A DNA stretch of 64,000 bases from Bacillus massilioanorexius. GTDB lineage: Bacteria > Bacillota > Bacilli > Bacillales > DSM-1321. The position numbers were made by a program, and so were the translations under genes. Below are positions 43,445 through 51,675 of the stretch, one piece after another; the first letter of the stretch is position 1; every line of letters starts with the position of its first letter. The stretch is taken from assembly GCF_902374955.1 (NCBI RefSeq), contig NZ_CABKRX010000094.1:375720-439719 (forward strand). The letters are read 5' to 3'. The notes beneath the pieces were generated by a model. It saw nothing but the letters and a program-made list of their open reading frames with translations, did no database searches and was not told where the DNA came from.

Positions 43445-44488
43445 ATGATATCCATTTTTATTCTATTATTTCTTTATATTGTATTATTTTTGTTTACTTT
43501 CTCTATTTTTTTATTAGCAAATTTACAAACAGCAGAATTATTGGTTGAAATCATCTTCATTACTGCAATTATCATTAATACAATAGGAATATATACGATT
43601 ATTTCTGGAAAAAGATTATTATTTACGAAGCGATTATACGCTTCTATGAATTTTCTAATTAGCTCTTTGTTTTTAATCTCCTTAGGATTTCTCTTTATTA
43701 TTCACATCTCATTTTATCAATCAGAAGAGCAAACAACTTTGAATACAGCAACTAAAATTCAAAAATATAGTTCGTTACTCTTCCCAAAGGTTATTAATAC
43801 GGATGGAATGGATCAATATACAAAAGGGAATCTTACCATTTATCATGATCAACTATCGATTTCGAAAATTAAACTAATCGAAAATATTATTGATGAAACA
43901 AATCAGCAATTGCAAACGATCTTTCCAATTCATTCGAATGAGCCTGTTACTGTCATTATTTTTGACAATCGGCAAAAATTTGAGAGAGATGCTCAATTAA
44001 AAGGTGTGGATGGTTTTTATGATTTACGAACAAAAATCCTTCATGTTTTGCATCCGGACGAAGAGGATGTGAGCTCCCTTAAAGAATTACAAAATATAAC
44101 CGCTCATGAATATACTCATTATTATATGGATGCTTATACTAAACAGAAACATATAGAGTTAAGCTCTTTTCCGTTATGGTTTCAGGAAGGGTTCTCTGAG
44201 TATATTGCACGTGAATTTTCAGAGGCCGTAATTGAAGAAGTTCCTGATAATATACCGCTTAACCAACTACAAAAGTCGAGAGGATGGGGAAAGGTTACGG
44301 CAAAATATAGTGCTTATACACCTTATGCTATAAGTCATAAAGCGATATTTTTATTAATGAAGGAAGATCCTAAAAGCGTTAAAAAAATCGTCAATTCCAT
44401 GAAAAAAACTACGTTTGAAAAGGCTTTCAAAGAAGTAACTGGTATGTCTATTGAACAATTCGATGAAAAGTATAAAAATAGGATGTAA
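43445..44488 (+). CDS. Membrane-anchored gluzincin metallopeptidase (peptidase MA-like)
   Basis: A 347-residue protein with three hydrophobic helices in the first 100 residues and an extracellular-looking C-terminal part. Zinc motif HEYTH (in NITAHEYTHYYMDAY) and the downstream Glu in WFQEGFSEYIA form the gluzincin pattern. The substrate is unknown. The ATG at 43,445 has AAAAGGA upstream; a GTG 30 bases earlier lacks a ribosome binding site. A terminator follows. Confidence 0.8.
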   Translation: MISIFILLFLYIVLFLFTFSIFLLANLQTAELLVEIIFITAIIINTIGIYTIISGKRLLFTKRLYASMNFLISSLFLISLGFLFIIHISFYQSEEQTTLNTATKIQKYSSLLFPKVINTDGMDQYTKGNLTIYHDQLSISKIKLIENIIDETNQQLQTIFPIHSNEPVTVIIFDNRQKFERDAQLKGVDGFYDLRTKILHVLHPDEEDVSSLKELQNITAHEYTHYYMDAYTKQKHIELSSFPLWFQEGFSEYIAREFSEAVIEEVPDNIPLNQLQKSRGWGKVTAKYSAYTPYAISHKAIFLLMKEDPKSVKKIVNSMKKTTFEKAFKEVTGMSIEQFDEKYKNRM

Positions 44489-44493
44489 AAACG

Positions 44494-44519
44494 GACTTTC
44501 TAGTAGAAAGTCTTTTTTT
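44494..44519 (+). terminator. Intrinsic terminator
   Basis: GACTTTCT pairs with AGAAAGTC around a three-base loop and is followed by seven Ts. Confidence 0.85.
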
Positions 44520-44616
44520 ATGTCTTTTGTTATGTATTTCTATTCAAACTTTCATACAACATCCTTTAGAAATCAATCAATAAAAAATAATTATATAAAA
44601 AAATTTCTTAATTCTC

Positions 44617-44660
44617 TTTAATGTTACATAATGTAGTGTTATAATAGTGTTAAGTAACAT
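44617..44660 (+). promoter_or_regulatory. Promoter bracketed by an inverted repeat, upstream of the degenerate recombinase
   Basis: TATAAT at 44,640 with a weak TTTAAT 17 bases upstream. ATGTTAC (44,621) and GTAACAT (44,654) form an inverted repeat around the -10 region. Between them TAGTGTTA occurs twice, 11 bases apart (44,634 and 44,645). It looks like an operator for a dimeric DNA-binding protein. Confidence 0.6.
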
Positions 44661-44678
44661 CGATAAAGGAGAATTCCA

Positions 44679-45242
44679 ATGGAATATGTTGAAGCACTGA
44701 GAGATATTAAAGACATAAATGCTATGAAGAAAACATTAAAAAAGCATTCAGAAAGAGATTATGTGTTATTTGTACTAGGAATCAACACAGGCTTGAAATT
44801 AACCGAAATGCTCCCATTGCAAATTAAGGATTTTTTAAATGAAAAAGGGGAATTCAAAACGTTTCTTCATTTAGACTTTAAAGAAGGAATAAACAAAGAA
44901 GTGTATTTGAATAAGCAGGTTAGAATAGCTTTTCAACATTTTGTAAAAGAAAAACAATTAGAGAGTGAAGATTATTTATTTGCCTCAAACAAAACTCGTT
45001 TACCGATTAGTCGCCAACAAGCTTATCGAATTATACATGATGCAGCTGTCCAAGTTGGACTCAAAGGAAAATTTGGTACGAATTCCATGAGGAAAACATT
45101 CGGTTTTCATGCTTATAAAAGAGGCGTAGCTATATCGCTTTTACAAAAGTATTTTCACCATAGCAGTCGTGCTGAAACATTGAAATACATTGGGATTAGT
45201 AAAGATGAGATTTTGAAAACAGAAATCGATGTTAACTTATAG
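44679..45242 (+). CDS. Degenerate tyrosine recombinase-like protein (catalytic domain only)
   Basis: This 187-residue protein aligns along its whole length with the phage recombinase at 994-1,545 (both have MKK near residue 16, ISRQQAYR/ISRVAAYQ, RKTFG.HAYK.GV, LKYIGI and end in INL/VNL). Two catalytic positions have changed. The first Arg is Lys40 (NTGLKLTEML), and the His of the HxxR box is Asn135 (TNSMR138). His161 and Tyr170 remain. It probably binds DNA without efficient recombination. A role as regulator or architectural protein is inferred, not shown. A promoter with a dyad lies upstream and the khtT gene follows after 37 bases. Confidence 0.8.
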   Translation: MEYVEALRDIKDINAMKKTLKKHSERDYVLFVLGINTGLKLTEMLPLQIKDFLNEKGEFKTFLHLDFKEGINKEVYLNKQVRIAFQHFVKEKQLESEDYLFASNKTRLPISRQQAYRIIHDAAVQVGLKGKFGTNSMRKTFGFHAYKRGVAISLLQKYFHHSSRAETLKYIGISKDEILKTEIDVNL

Positions 45243-45279
45243 TTATTAATTTTATAATTTAATAAAGGGGAGGATAAGT

Positions 45280-45780
45280 ATGAATATACGGGAAAGTGAA
45301 CTACCAGGTATCGGTTGTAAATTTGAAGTGATAACGAAGGAAAATGAAAAAATGGTCATAGTTATACACGATGATGGTCGAAGAGAGATGTACCATTTTG
45401 ATACTGATCACGAAGAAAGCATTTCAAGTGTTGCATTAACTGATAGTGAAGCTCGTAAGATCGCTGCAATATTAGGAGGGATGGTGTATAAGCCACAGGC
45501 ATTAGAAACGATTGAGATGGCTTTAGATGGTTTAATGATCGAATGGTTTAAAGTATCACAAAATGCACCAATTATCAGTAGGACTATTGGTGAAATTGAT
45601 ATTAGGAATTCTTATAATGTCACAATTATTGCTGTATTAAAAAATACGATGAAGAAGTTATATTCACCAGGCCCAGACAGTGTAATCGACGCAGGAGATA
45701 CATTAGTGATCTCTGGAGAGAGGCAGGAAGTAAAGAAGTTTATTGCTGAACTTTTGACAAAGCAAGGTGATTCTGCATGA
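45280..45780 (+). CDS. khtT: Potassium/proton antiporter regulatory subunit KhtT
   Basis: A 166-residue protein closely matching KhtT/YhaT. It has MNIRESELPGIGCKFEV at the start, the HDDGRREMY strand, DSEARKIAAILGGMVYKPQ in the middle, and a TrkA-C (RCK-C) domain from about residue 80 (SRTIGEIDIRNSYNVTIIAVLK, ending DAGDTLVISGER). In B. subtilis KhtT activates KhtU and binds c-di-AMP through its RCK-C part. The B. subtilis khtS partner gene is not next to it. The stop overlaps the khtU start by ATGA. Confidence 0.9.
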   Translation: MNIRESELPGIGCKFEVITKENEKMVIVIHDDGRREMYHFDTDHEESISSVALTDSEARKIAAILGGMVYKPQALETIEMALDGLMIEWFKVSQNAPIISRTIGEIDIRNSYNVTIIAVLKNTMKKLYSPGPDSVIDAGDTLVISGERQEVKKFIAELLTKQGDSA

Positions 45781-47006
45781 CAAATGACCTTATTTTAGAA
45801 GTTGGTACAGCATTAATTTTAGTTGCAATTGCGGCTATTCTGGCAGGTAGATTGAAATTCTCCATTATCCCATTTCTCATTATTATGGGAATGATTGTGG
45901 GACCTCACGCACCTCAAATCGGTGTCATTGATCTTAGATTTATTGAAAGCTTTGAAATAATTGAATTTCTAGGACGTATAGGCGTATTATTTTTACTCTT
46001 CTATTTAGGATTAGAATTCTCGATAAAAAAACTAGAACGCTCAGGGAAGAATATTGTTATTGGTGGAAGCATCTATATTGCCATAAATTTTACATTAGGG
46101 TTATTGTATGGATGGGTCACTGGATTTCCCTTCTTAGAGACGTTAATCATCGCTGGGATTACAACGTTTTCATCTAGCGCTATCGTTGCTAAGGTTCTGG
46201 TTGATTTAAGAAGAACAGGAAATAAAGAAACAGAACTAATATTAGGAATCATCATGTTTGAAGATATTATATTAGCTGTTTATTTATCCATTGTATCAAG
46301 CCTCGTTCGAGGACATTCCTCTTCATTACTAGAAACATTTATGACTATAGGTATCTCGTTAGGCTACATTTTATTATTCTTTGTGATCGCAAGGAAAACA
46401 ACCCATTTACTCAATAAATTACTGAATATTACATCGAATGAAATATTCATTATCGTTATTTTTTCCACATTATTTTTTATAGCTGGAATTTCAGAAACGA
46501 TTCACGTAGCAGAAGCAATAGGAGCATTGCTATTAGGACTTGTATTCTCGGAGACCGAACATAGTGAACGTATTGAAAAACTAGTTATTCCATTTCGTGA
46601 TTTCTTTGGAGCAATCTTCTTCTTTAGCTTCGGGCTAAGCATAGATCCTTTTACCTTAGGGGATGCCGTTTGGTTAGTTTTAGGAGCTGTTATTCTAACA
46701 ATATTCGGAAATTTCATTGCTGGGTTAATTGCCGGCAGAAGAGCTAAACTATCACATAAAGCTTCTTCTAACATTGGATTAACAATAGTTTCAAGAGGCG
46801 AATTTTCCATTATACTTGCAAACCTTGCAATCGCTGGAAGCTTAATGTCGATTATAAAACCATTCGCCGCTCTTTATGTGTTAATTCTCGCAATACTAGG
46901 ACCATTTTTAACGAAAGAATCAAAACGAATTTATAAGCTGTTAGATTTTATTTTTAAATGGAGTGTTAAATCAGAAAAACAAAATAAAAAGCAAATAAGT
47001 AGCTAA
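45777..47006 (+). CDS. khtU: Potassium/proton antiporter KhtU (CPA2 family)
   Basis: A 409-residue CPA2 antiporter with about 12 or 13 membrane helices. Family features include the early GPHAPQIGVIDL and LLFYLGLEFS segments, then TTFSSSAIVAKVL, and the end helix group ILTIFGNFIAGLIAG. It exports potassium and other monovalent cations in exchange for protons, under KhtT control. It starts inside the khtT stop. A perfect-stem terminator follows. Confidence 0.9.
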   Translation: MTNDLILEVGTALILVAIAAILAGRLKFSIIPFLIIMGMIVGPHAPQIGVIDLRFIESFEIIEFLGRIGVLFLLFYLGLEFSIKKLERSGKNIVIGGSIYIAINFTLGLLYGWVTGFPFLETLIIAGITTFSSSAIVAKVLVDLRRTGNKETELILGIIMFEDIILAVYLSIVSSLVRGHSSSLLETFMTIGISLGYILLFFVIARKTTHLLNKLLNITSNEIFIIVIFSTLFFIAGISETIHVAEAIGALLLGLVFSETEHSERIEKLVIPFRDFFGAIFFFSFGLSIDPFTLGDAVWLVLGAVILTIFGNFIAGLIAGRRAKLSHKASSNIGLTIVSRGEFSIILANLAIAGSLMSIIKPFAALYVLILAILGPFLTKESKRIYKLLDFIFKWSVKSEKQNKKQISS

Positions 47007-47010
47007 AGGA

Positions 47011-47067
47011 ATCCTGCTTAAACAAAGCGCTATGCTCAAAGCACATTGTTTAAGCAGGATTTTTGCT
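47011..47067 (+). terminator. Intrinsic terminator of the kht operon
   Basis: A perfect 15-bp stem (ATCCTGCTTAAACAA and complement), with inner pairing in the loop, is followed by TTTTGCTTTT. Confidence 0.85.
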
Positions 47068-47244
47068 TTTATATTTTAGAAAATTTTGGTTTTTATTGCA
47101 ACATATTGTCTATCTGATTCGTTTTTATTTTATAAGAATGGTTTTGTTATACGTTGATATTGATATTGACGGGATTGCTTCCACTATCAGCAATGAAATA
47201 TAACACACAGCCATAAGAAAAATTAGAGAAAAGAGGTTTTCGAG

Positions 47245-48954
47245 ATGAACGATCGTGACATTGAGAAAAAAATACACAATCTTGAGTTAGCGATATCAAC
47301 AATGAACGATTTGTTAGTGGAGTTAAGGCAACAAAAAATTGAAATGAAAAAGAAAGAAATTCATGACGAGAAACCGATAAATCTGCAATCGGCACCTATA
47401 AAACCGCCTCCTGTGATCATAGAGCAACCTAAAAACGCTGATATGAAAAACACGAAATTGAAGCATGAACGTAAAGAGCAAGGGTTTGATTTATTAAAGC
47501 TATGTCAAATTTGGTTGCCGCGGATTTTCGTTGGAATTATGTTATTAGGTGTCGTTTGGCTATTTAAAGCAGGAATTGATTCAGGAATCTTAACTCCTCC
47601 TTTGAGATTGCTTTTTGGCGGATTGTTAGCTGTAATTCTTTATGTAATTGGTGAAAGACAAATAAGAGCTAAGCGACATGCGTTAGGATTGGTATTACTT
47701 GGTGGCAGTGTAGCAACAGTTGTATTAACTACCTTTGCAGCACATTACTTATATGCTTACTTACCAGCGCCAATAGCATTTATTTTAAATATCATGTGGG
47801 TTGTTTCTGGAATTTTCATTGCCAATCGTCATAAATCTGAATATCTAGCTATTTTTGTAGCAGTAGGTGGCTTTTTTGTCCCGTTTTTAATTAACAGTCA
47901 AGAACCGAATTTATATGTGTTTTTAGGTTATGAAACGTTTTTAACCATTTGTTTACTATTATATGCTTGGAAGAAAATCTATCATATTCTGTATGTATCC
48001 TCTTATGGTGTTGCACAAATCATCTTTTTTATCTTTTTAGCTTTTGTACAAAATCAAGAAGTAAGTATAGAAATCAGTATTGTATATACACTTTTACAAC
48101 TAGTGCTATTTTTACAATTATGGTTAGATAGAACGTTTATCTATATCCCACGATTAGGAATTTGGGCATTTAACGGGATACTATTATTTATGAGCTTCTC
48201 CGCTCTTCATTCCGGATCAACATTAAGTCTCTTTATAACAAGTATCGTTTATCTTTTGATTTCATATTTTGAGATTAAGAAAGATCGTCAATCGTTATTA
48301 TCTGCTATTGCATTCACTTTGGGTATGGTACATTTGTCAATTGTCATCTCACAACAATTCAGTGGGGATATTCAAATTATTTTATTCTTGATTCAAGGGT
48401 TTTTAGCACTTTATGTTGGCTACTTATTGAAAAATATGACGAAATTAATAGTTGGTGGTTTAGTTTATATTTTCGCCATTTTATTGACTTTGGTAACACC
48501 GATTTACGATCTGCTGTCAACAGCGTTTTTGGCTCATATTTTAATCATTGTAACTTTTGCTTACGGTATTTATAAAGCTGGTAGTGTTGTGGTTAAGCAA
48601 AGTAAATTAGGTTATCAACTATGGTTCTATGTCTTTATGCTTTTAGTATTTATAGTTCTTACTAAATCTGGTGGTGTTATTTCCGACGATAGTGATATAA
48701 ATAGTTTTACGATATCGTTTCTTTGGATGATTTATGCTTCAATGGCCGTTTGGTATGGAAGAATGAAGAAAACGATGGCGATTTTTACTAAAAATGAGAT
48801 TATATATATTGGACTTATCGTACTATCGATTACAGTAGGAAAGCTGTTCTTATTAGATTTAGTTGTAGTTAGTATGACCATTCGAGCGACTCTTTTCTTA
48901 GTTATAGGTGCAATAGGGGTAGGTATCTCACGAATGTTTTTTATCAAAAAATAA
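47245..48954 (+). CDS. DUF2339 multi-pass membrane protein
   Basis: This 569-residue protein has an N-terminal coiled coil (DIEKKIHNLELAISTMNDLLVEL, about residues 3-50), a Pro-rich linker, and then about 16 membrane helices. That is the DUF2339 layout. The conserved WLPRIFVGIMLLGVVWLFK block begins the membrane part. Its function is unknown; the layout suggests an envelope or transport role. AAGAGGTTTTCGAG provides the ribosome binding site. Confidence 0.8.
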   Translation: MNDRDIEKKIHNLELAISTMNDLLVELRQQKIEMKKKEIHDEKPINLQSAPIKPPPVIIEQPKNADMKNTKLKHERKEQGFDLLKLCQIWLPRIFVGIMLLGVVWLFKAGIDSGILTPPLRLLFGGLLAVILYVIGERQIRAKRHALGLVLLGGSVATVVLTTFAAHYLYAYLPAPIAFILNIMWVVSGIFIANRHKSEYLAIFVAVGGFFVPFLINSQEPNLYVFLGYETFLTICLLLYAWKKIYHILYVSSYGVAQIIFFIFLAFVQNQEVSIEISIVYTLLQLVLFLQLWLDRTFIYIPRLGIWAFNGILLFMSFSALHSGSTLSLFITSIVYLLISYFEIKKDRQSLLSAIAFTLGMVHLSIVISQQFSGDIQIILFLIQGFLALYVGYLLKNMTKLIVGGLVYIFAILLTLVTPIYDLLSTAFLAHILIIVTFAYGIYKAGSVVVKQSKLGYQLWFYVFMLLVFIVLTKSGGVISDDSDINSFTISFLWMIYASMAVWYGRMKKTMAIFTKNEIIYIGLIVLSITVGKLFLLDLVVVSMTIRATLFLVIGAIGVGISRMFFIKK

Positions 48955-48961
48955 TTTGTAG

Positions 48962-48992
48962 GCAGTTCCTATATTATGGGGACTGCTTTTTA
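48962..48992 (+). terminator. Terminator-like hairpin
   Basis: GGCAGTTCC pairs with GGGGACTGC (one mismatch/G-U), followed by TTTTTATA. Confidence 0.65.
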
Positions 48993-49144
48993 TATGATAA
49001 GAATCTGGTATATAAATGGACGCAAATACGTAGGACTCTTACAGAAGAAGTGAAAAATAAAAAAGCCCACAGTGAGGAACGAGCAAGAAGGGTTGTAACT
49101 ATTTAACAACAATGACATCTACCATAACCTATTAGTAAAATAAC

Positions 49145-49228
49145 AAGTTGGATCAGATTTCTGAGAAGTTGAACCAAAAAGGACTGAAGTTGAATGGTAT
49201 TATAGGAAAGTTGAATGAAGAATAGTAT
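49145..49228. repeat. Array of four degenerate 21-bp repeats (AAGTTGAA start)
   Basis: AAGTTGGAT (49,145), AAGTTGAAC (49,166), AAGTTGAAT (49,187) and AAGTTGAAT (49,208) are exactly 21 bases apart. This is the same design as the array at 25,847-25,930, with unrelated inner bases. Confidence 0.75.
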
Positions 49229-49235
49229 AGAGAAA

Positions 49236-49268
49236 ACAAGAAGACGCTCTAATTGACCATCTTCTTGT
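49236..49268 (-). terminator. Terminator-like hairpin of the second MFS gene
   Basis: ACAAGAAG and CTTCTTGT pair around a 17-base loop. On the minus strand it is followed by TTTTCTC. Confidence 0.55.
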
Positions 49269-49275
49269 TACAGTT

Positions 49276-50712
49276 TTAAACTTTTATTCTTTTCGTAAAT
49301 AAAGCAATAATTAAACCAATAATGGATGCCACTAACGAGAATAAGAAGGCGTTTTGAACTCCAGCAGTTAATGCCTCTGCTGCAACAGCAGGATTAGTCA
49401 TGTCAGCTGTCGTTAAGAACTTCTCAGTTCCTGCAGCCATTATGCTGATTGCAATAGCCGTTCCAATTGCACCAGCAACTTGTTGTAACGTATTCATTAC
49501 GGCCGCTCCATCTGGATAAAAATGCTTTGGTAATTGATTCAAACCATTTGTTTGTGCAGGCATCATAATCATAGCAACACCAATGAACAAGCAGCTGTGT
49601 AAAATGATAATCGTAGCTTGAGTAGCAGTTGTTGTTACATTAGAGAAAAGATATGTGAAAATAGTCGTAATAACAAAACCAGGAATTATAAGATATTTTG
49701 GTCCGTATTTATCAAATAAGCGACCGATAACCGGTGACATGAATCCATTTATAATACCACCTGGTAATAATACTAAACCAGCGGCGAAAGCTGTTAATAA
49801 TAATCCTTCTTTTAATAGCATTGGTAAAAGAATGGATGTAGACAAAATGATCATCATACATAAAAAGACCATAATTAAACCAAGCGTAAACATAGAAAAT
49901 TTAAAAACTCTTAAATTAAGCATTGGTTGTTCCATCTTGAATTGACGAATCGAAAATAGAGCTAGACCAATTATACCCACTATAATTGGAACAATAACAG
50001 TTGTCTCACCCCAAGAACTAGCACCTTCTCCAGCGTTGCTAAATCCGATTACAATTCCACCAAAACCAATTGTTGAAAGAATGATTGAAAGAAGATCAAT
50101 CTTTGGTTTAGTAATTGTTGAGACATTTTGCATATAAATTAATCCGAATAACAATACAAAAACTAAAAGAGGGAGACAGATCCAAAAAATAGACTGCCAT
50201 CCTAAACTATCAACAATAAGACCAGATAATGTTGGTCCAAGAGCAGGGGCAAACATAATAACTAGACCCATTGTACCCATTACGGTACCACGTTTATGTG
50301 GTGGGAAAATAACTAAAATAACGTTTGTCATTAAAGGTAACAAAAGGGCAGTACCGATTGCTTGGATAACTCTAGCAACTAGTAATATTTCAAAGTTTGG
50401 AGCGATAGCTGCAACGAATGTTCCTAGTATAGAGAACACTAATGAAGCAGTAAATAATTTCTTTGTTGAAAACCATTGGATTAACAAACCTGATACAGGA
50501 ACCAAAATTCCCATTACAAGTAAATATCCTGTAGTTAACCATTGTACGTCAGATGGTTCAATTTTAAAATCAACCATAATATTCGTAAAAGCCATATTTA
50601 ATGCCGTTTCACTAAAAAGACCAATAAATGCACCTAGCATAATTGCTACAACGATTGGTATTGGCCTTATTTGTTTCTGTTCTTTCTTAGCTGATTGATT
50701 TATATTTTCCAA
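49276..50712 (-). CDS. DHA2-family MFS drug exporter (second copy)
   Basis: A 478-residue, 14-helix MFS protein of the EmrB/QacA group, clearly related to the exporter at 39,986-41,476 (shared WLTTGYLLVMGILVPVSGLL, GTVMGTMGLVIMFAPALGPTLSG, and NTLQQVAGAIGTAIAIS). It is preceded by a TetR regulator gene on the same strand. A TAGACCAGTCTA operator candidate lies in front of it. A drug or toxic metabolite exporter is likely; the substrate is unknown. Confidence 0.88.
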   Translation of the reverse strand: MENINQSAKKEQKQIRPIPIVVAIMLGAFIGLFSETALNMAFTNIMVDFKIEPSDVQWLTTGYLLVMGILVPVSGLLIQWFSTKKLFTASLVFSILGTFVAAIAPNFEILLVARVIQAIGTALLLPLMTNVILVIFPPHKRGTVMGTMGLVIMFAPALGPTLSGLIVDSLGWQSIFWICLPLLVFVLLFGLIYMQNVSTITKPKIDLLSIILSTIGFGGIVIGFSNAGEGASSWGETTVIVPIIVGIIGLALFSIRQFKMEQPMLNLRVFKFSMFTLGLIMVFLCMMIILSTSILLPMLLKEGLLLTAFAAGLVLLPGGIINGFMSPVIGRLFDKYGPKYLIIPGFVITTIFTYLFSNVTTTATQATIIILHSCLFIGVAMIMMPAQTNGLNQLPKHFYPDGAAVMNTLQQVAGAIGTAIAISIMAAGTEKFLTTADMTNPAVAAEALTAGVQNAFLFSLVASIIGLIIALFTKRIKV

Positions 50713-50743
50713 ACAAATTCTCCTCTCAAATTCTGCTTATAAT

Positions 50744-50755
50744 TAGACCAGTCTA
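50744..50755. promoter_or_regulatory. Candidate TetR operator in front of the second MFS gene
   Basis: TAGACCAGTCTA is a near-perfect dyad (TAGAC-CA-GTCTA). Ten of its 12 bases recur in front of the regulator gene itself. Confidence 0.65.
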
Positions 50756-50796
50756 TATAAAATAGATAAACAAAAGAAATAGTATGTATATATTAG

Positions 50797-51366
50797 CTAT
50801 TTCTTTAGAAGTGTTGGAATAAATTCGGCAACATAAAGTAGCGGTAATCCATTTTTATTCGTTAATGAACGAGTTATAGCACCTTCGATCATTGCATTCA
50901 AAATGATTGCCGTTTTGTTCGCTTGTTCCTTTTCAAATCCGAAATTTTCGAGCTTATCACTATATAAGGCTTCCCATCTTTCGAAAGCTGATTGACAAGC
51001 TTTTCGTAATGGTTCGCTTTTTAAAGAGGTTTCAGCTGCTAGTAGCCCAATCGGAAGTCCTTCCAATTGTTCTATATTGTCAAAATGCTTAGCAATATTT
51101 CTAATTAAAGATTGAAATGCTACTACAGGATCTGTATATTCGTCAAGCTGTTTTTTTGAATCATTTGCAATAATCGTACTCATTAATTGAACAGCTTCAA
51201 TGGCTAACTGTTCTTTTCCATTCGGAAAGTGATAGTAAAGAGATCCTTTTGGTGCACCGCTTTCTTTTAGTATTTGATTCAATCCAGTTGCATGGTAACC
51301 TTGTAAATGAAAAAGACGTGTAGCAGCTTCAAGTAGATTTTCTCTGGAATCACCTTTATTACTCAT
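50797..51366 (-). CDS. TetR-family regulator (YfiR/LmrA-like)
   Basis: This 189-residue regulator has the HTH region LLEAATRLFHLQGYHATGLNQIL followed by KGSLYYHFPNGKEQLA, the mark of LmrA/YxaF-type TetR proteins. The C-terminal part resembles TetR_C_33 ligand domains. Its gene is just upstream of the MFS gene and both are preceded by the same operator candidate, so it probably represses the pair. GAGGTGAA is the ribosome binding site. Confidence 0.88.
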   Translation of the reverse strand: MSNKGDSRENLLEAATRLFHLQGYHATGLNQILKESGAPKGSLYYHFPNGKEQLAIEAVQLMSTIIANDSKKQLDEYTDPVVAFQSLIRNIAKHFDNIEQLEGLPIGLLAAETSLKSEPLRKACQSAFERWEALYSDKLENFGFEKEQANKTAIILNAMIEGAITRSLTNKNGLPLLYVAEFIPTLLKK

Positions 51367-51394
51367 GGATTATTCACCTCAAATGTTATTATAA

Positions 51395-51406
51395 CGACTG
51401 GTCTAG
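51395..51406. promoter_or_regulatory. Candidate TetR operator in front of the tetR gene
   Basis: GACTGGTCTA is the complement of TAGACCAGTC, the core of the site at 50,744-50,755. Confidence 0.6.
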
Positions 51407-51587
51407 ATATTTTAGACACTAGGTTATCATATTCGTTTAGCCTGATAGAGTCAAGGGTAATAAATGATTGAGATATGTCAGTTAAATCAAGCATATCAGA
51501 AACATGCTGAATACTACTATTCTGGTAAAAAACAATAAAATTTGAAAGATGTAATAATTTATTATATTTTTCTAGTTCTTTTAAAGG

Positions 51588-51607
51588 TTTGTTAATAATT
51601 TATTCAT
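51588..51607 (+). promoter_or_regulatory. Candidate response-regulator box upstream of the HtrA gene
   Basis: The direct repeat TTTGTTAAT (51,588) and TTTATTCAT (51,599), 11 bases apart. A TAGAAT -10 starts ten bases after the second unit. The same box occurs at 57,972 and 58,972. OmpR-type regulators bind such tandem direct repeats. Confidence 0.7.
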
Positions 51608-51675
51608 ATCTTAGGATTAGAATGGAATTAAGTTAAAGATCAATCATCATTCTTAACTTTTAGGAGGAAAACATT

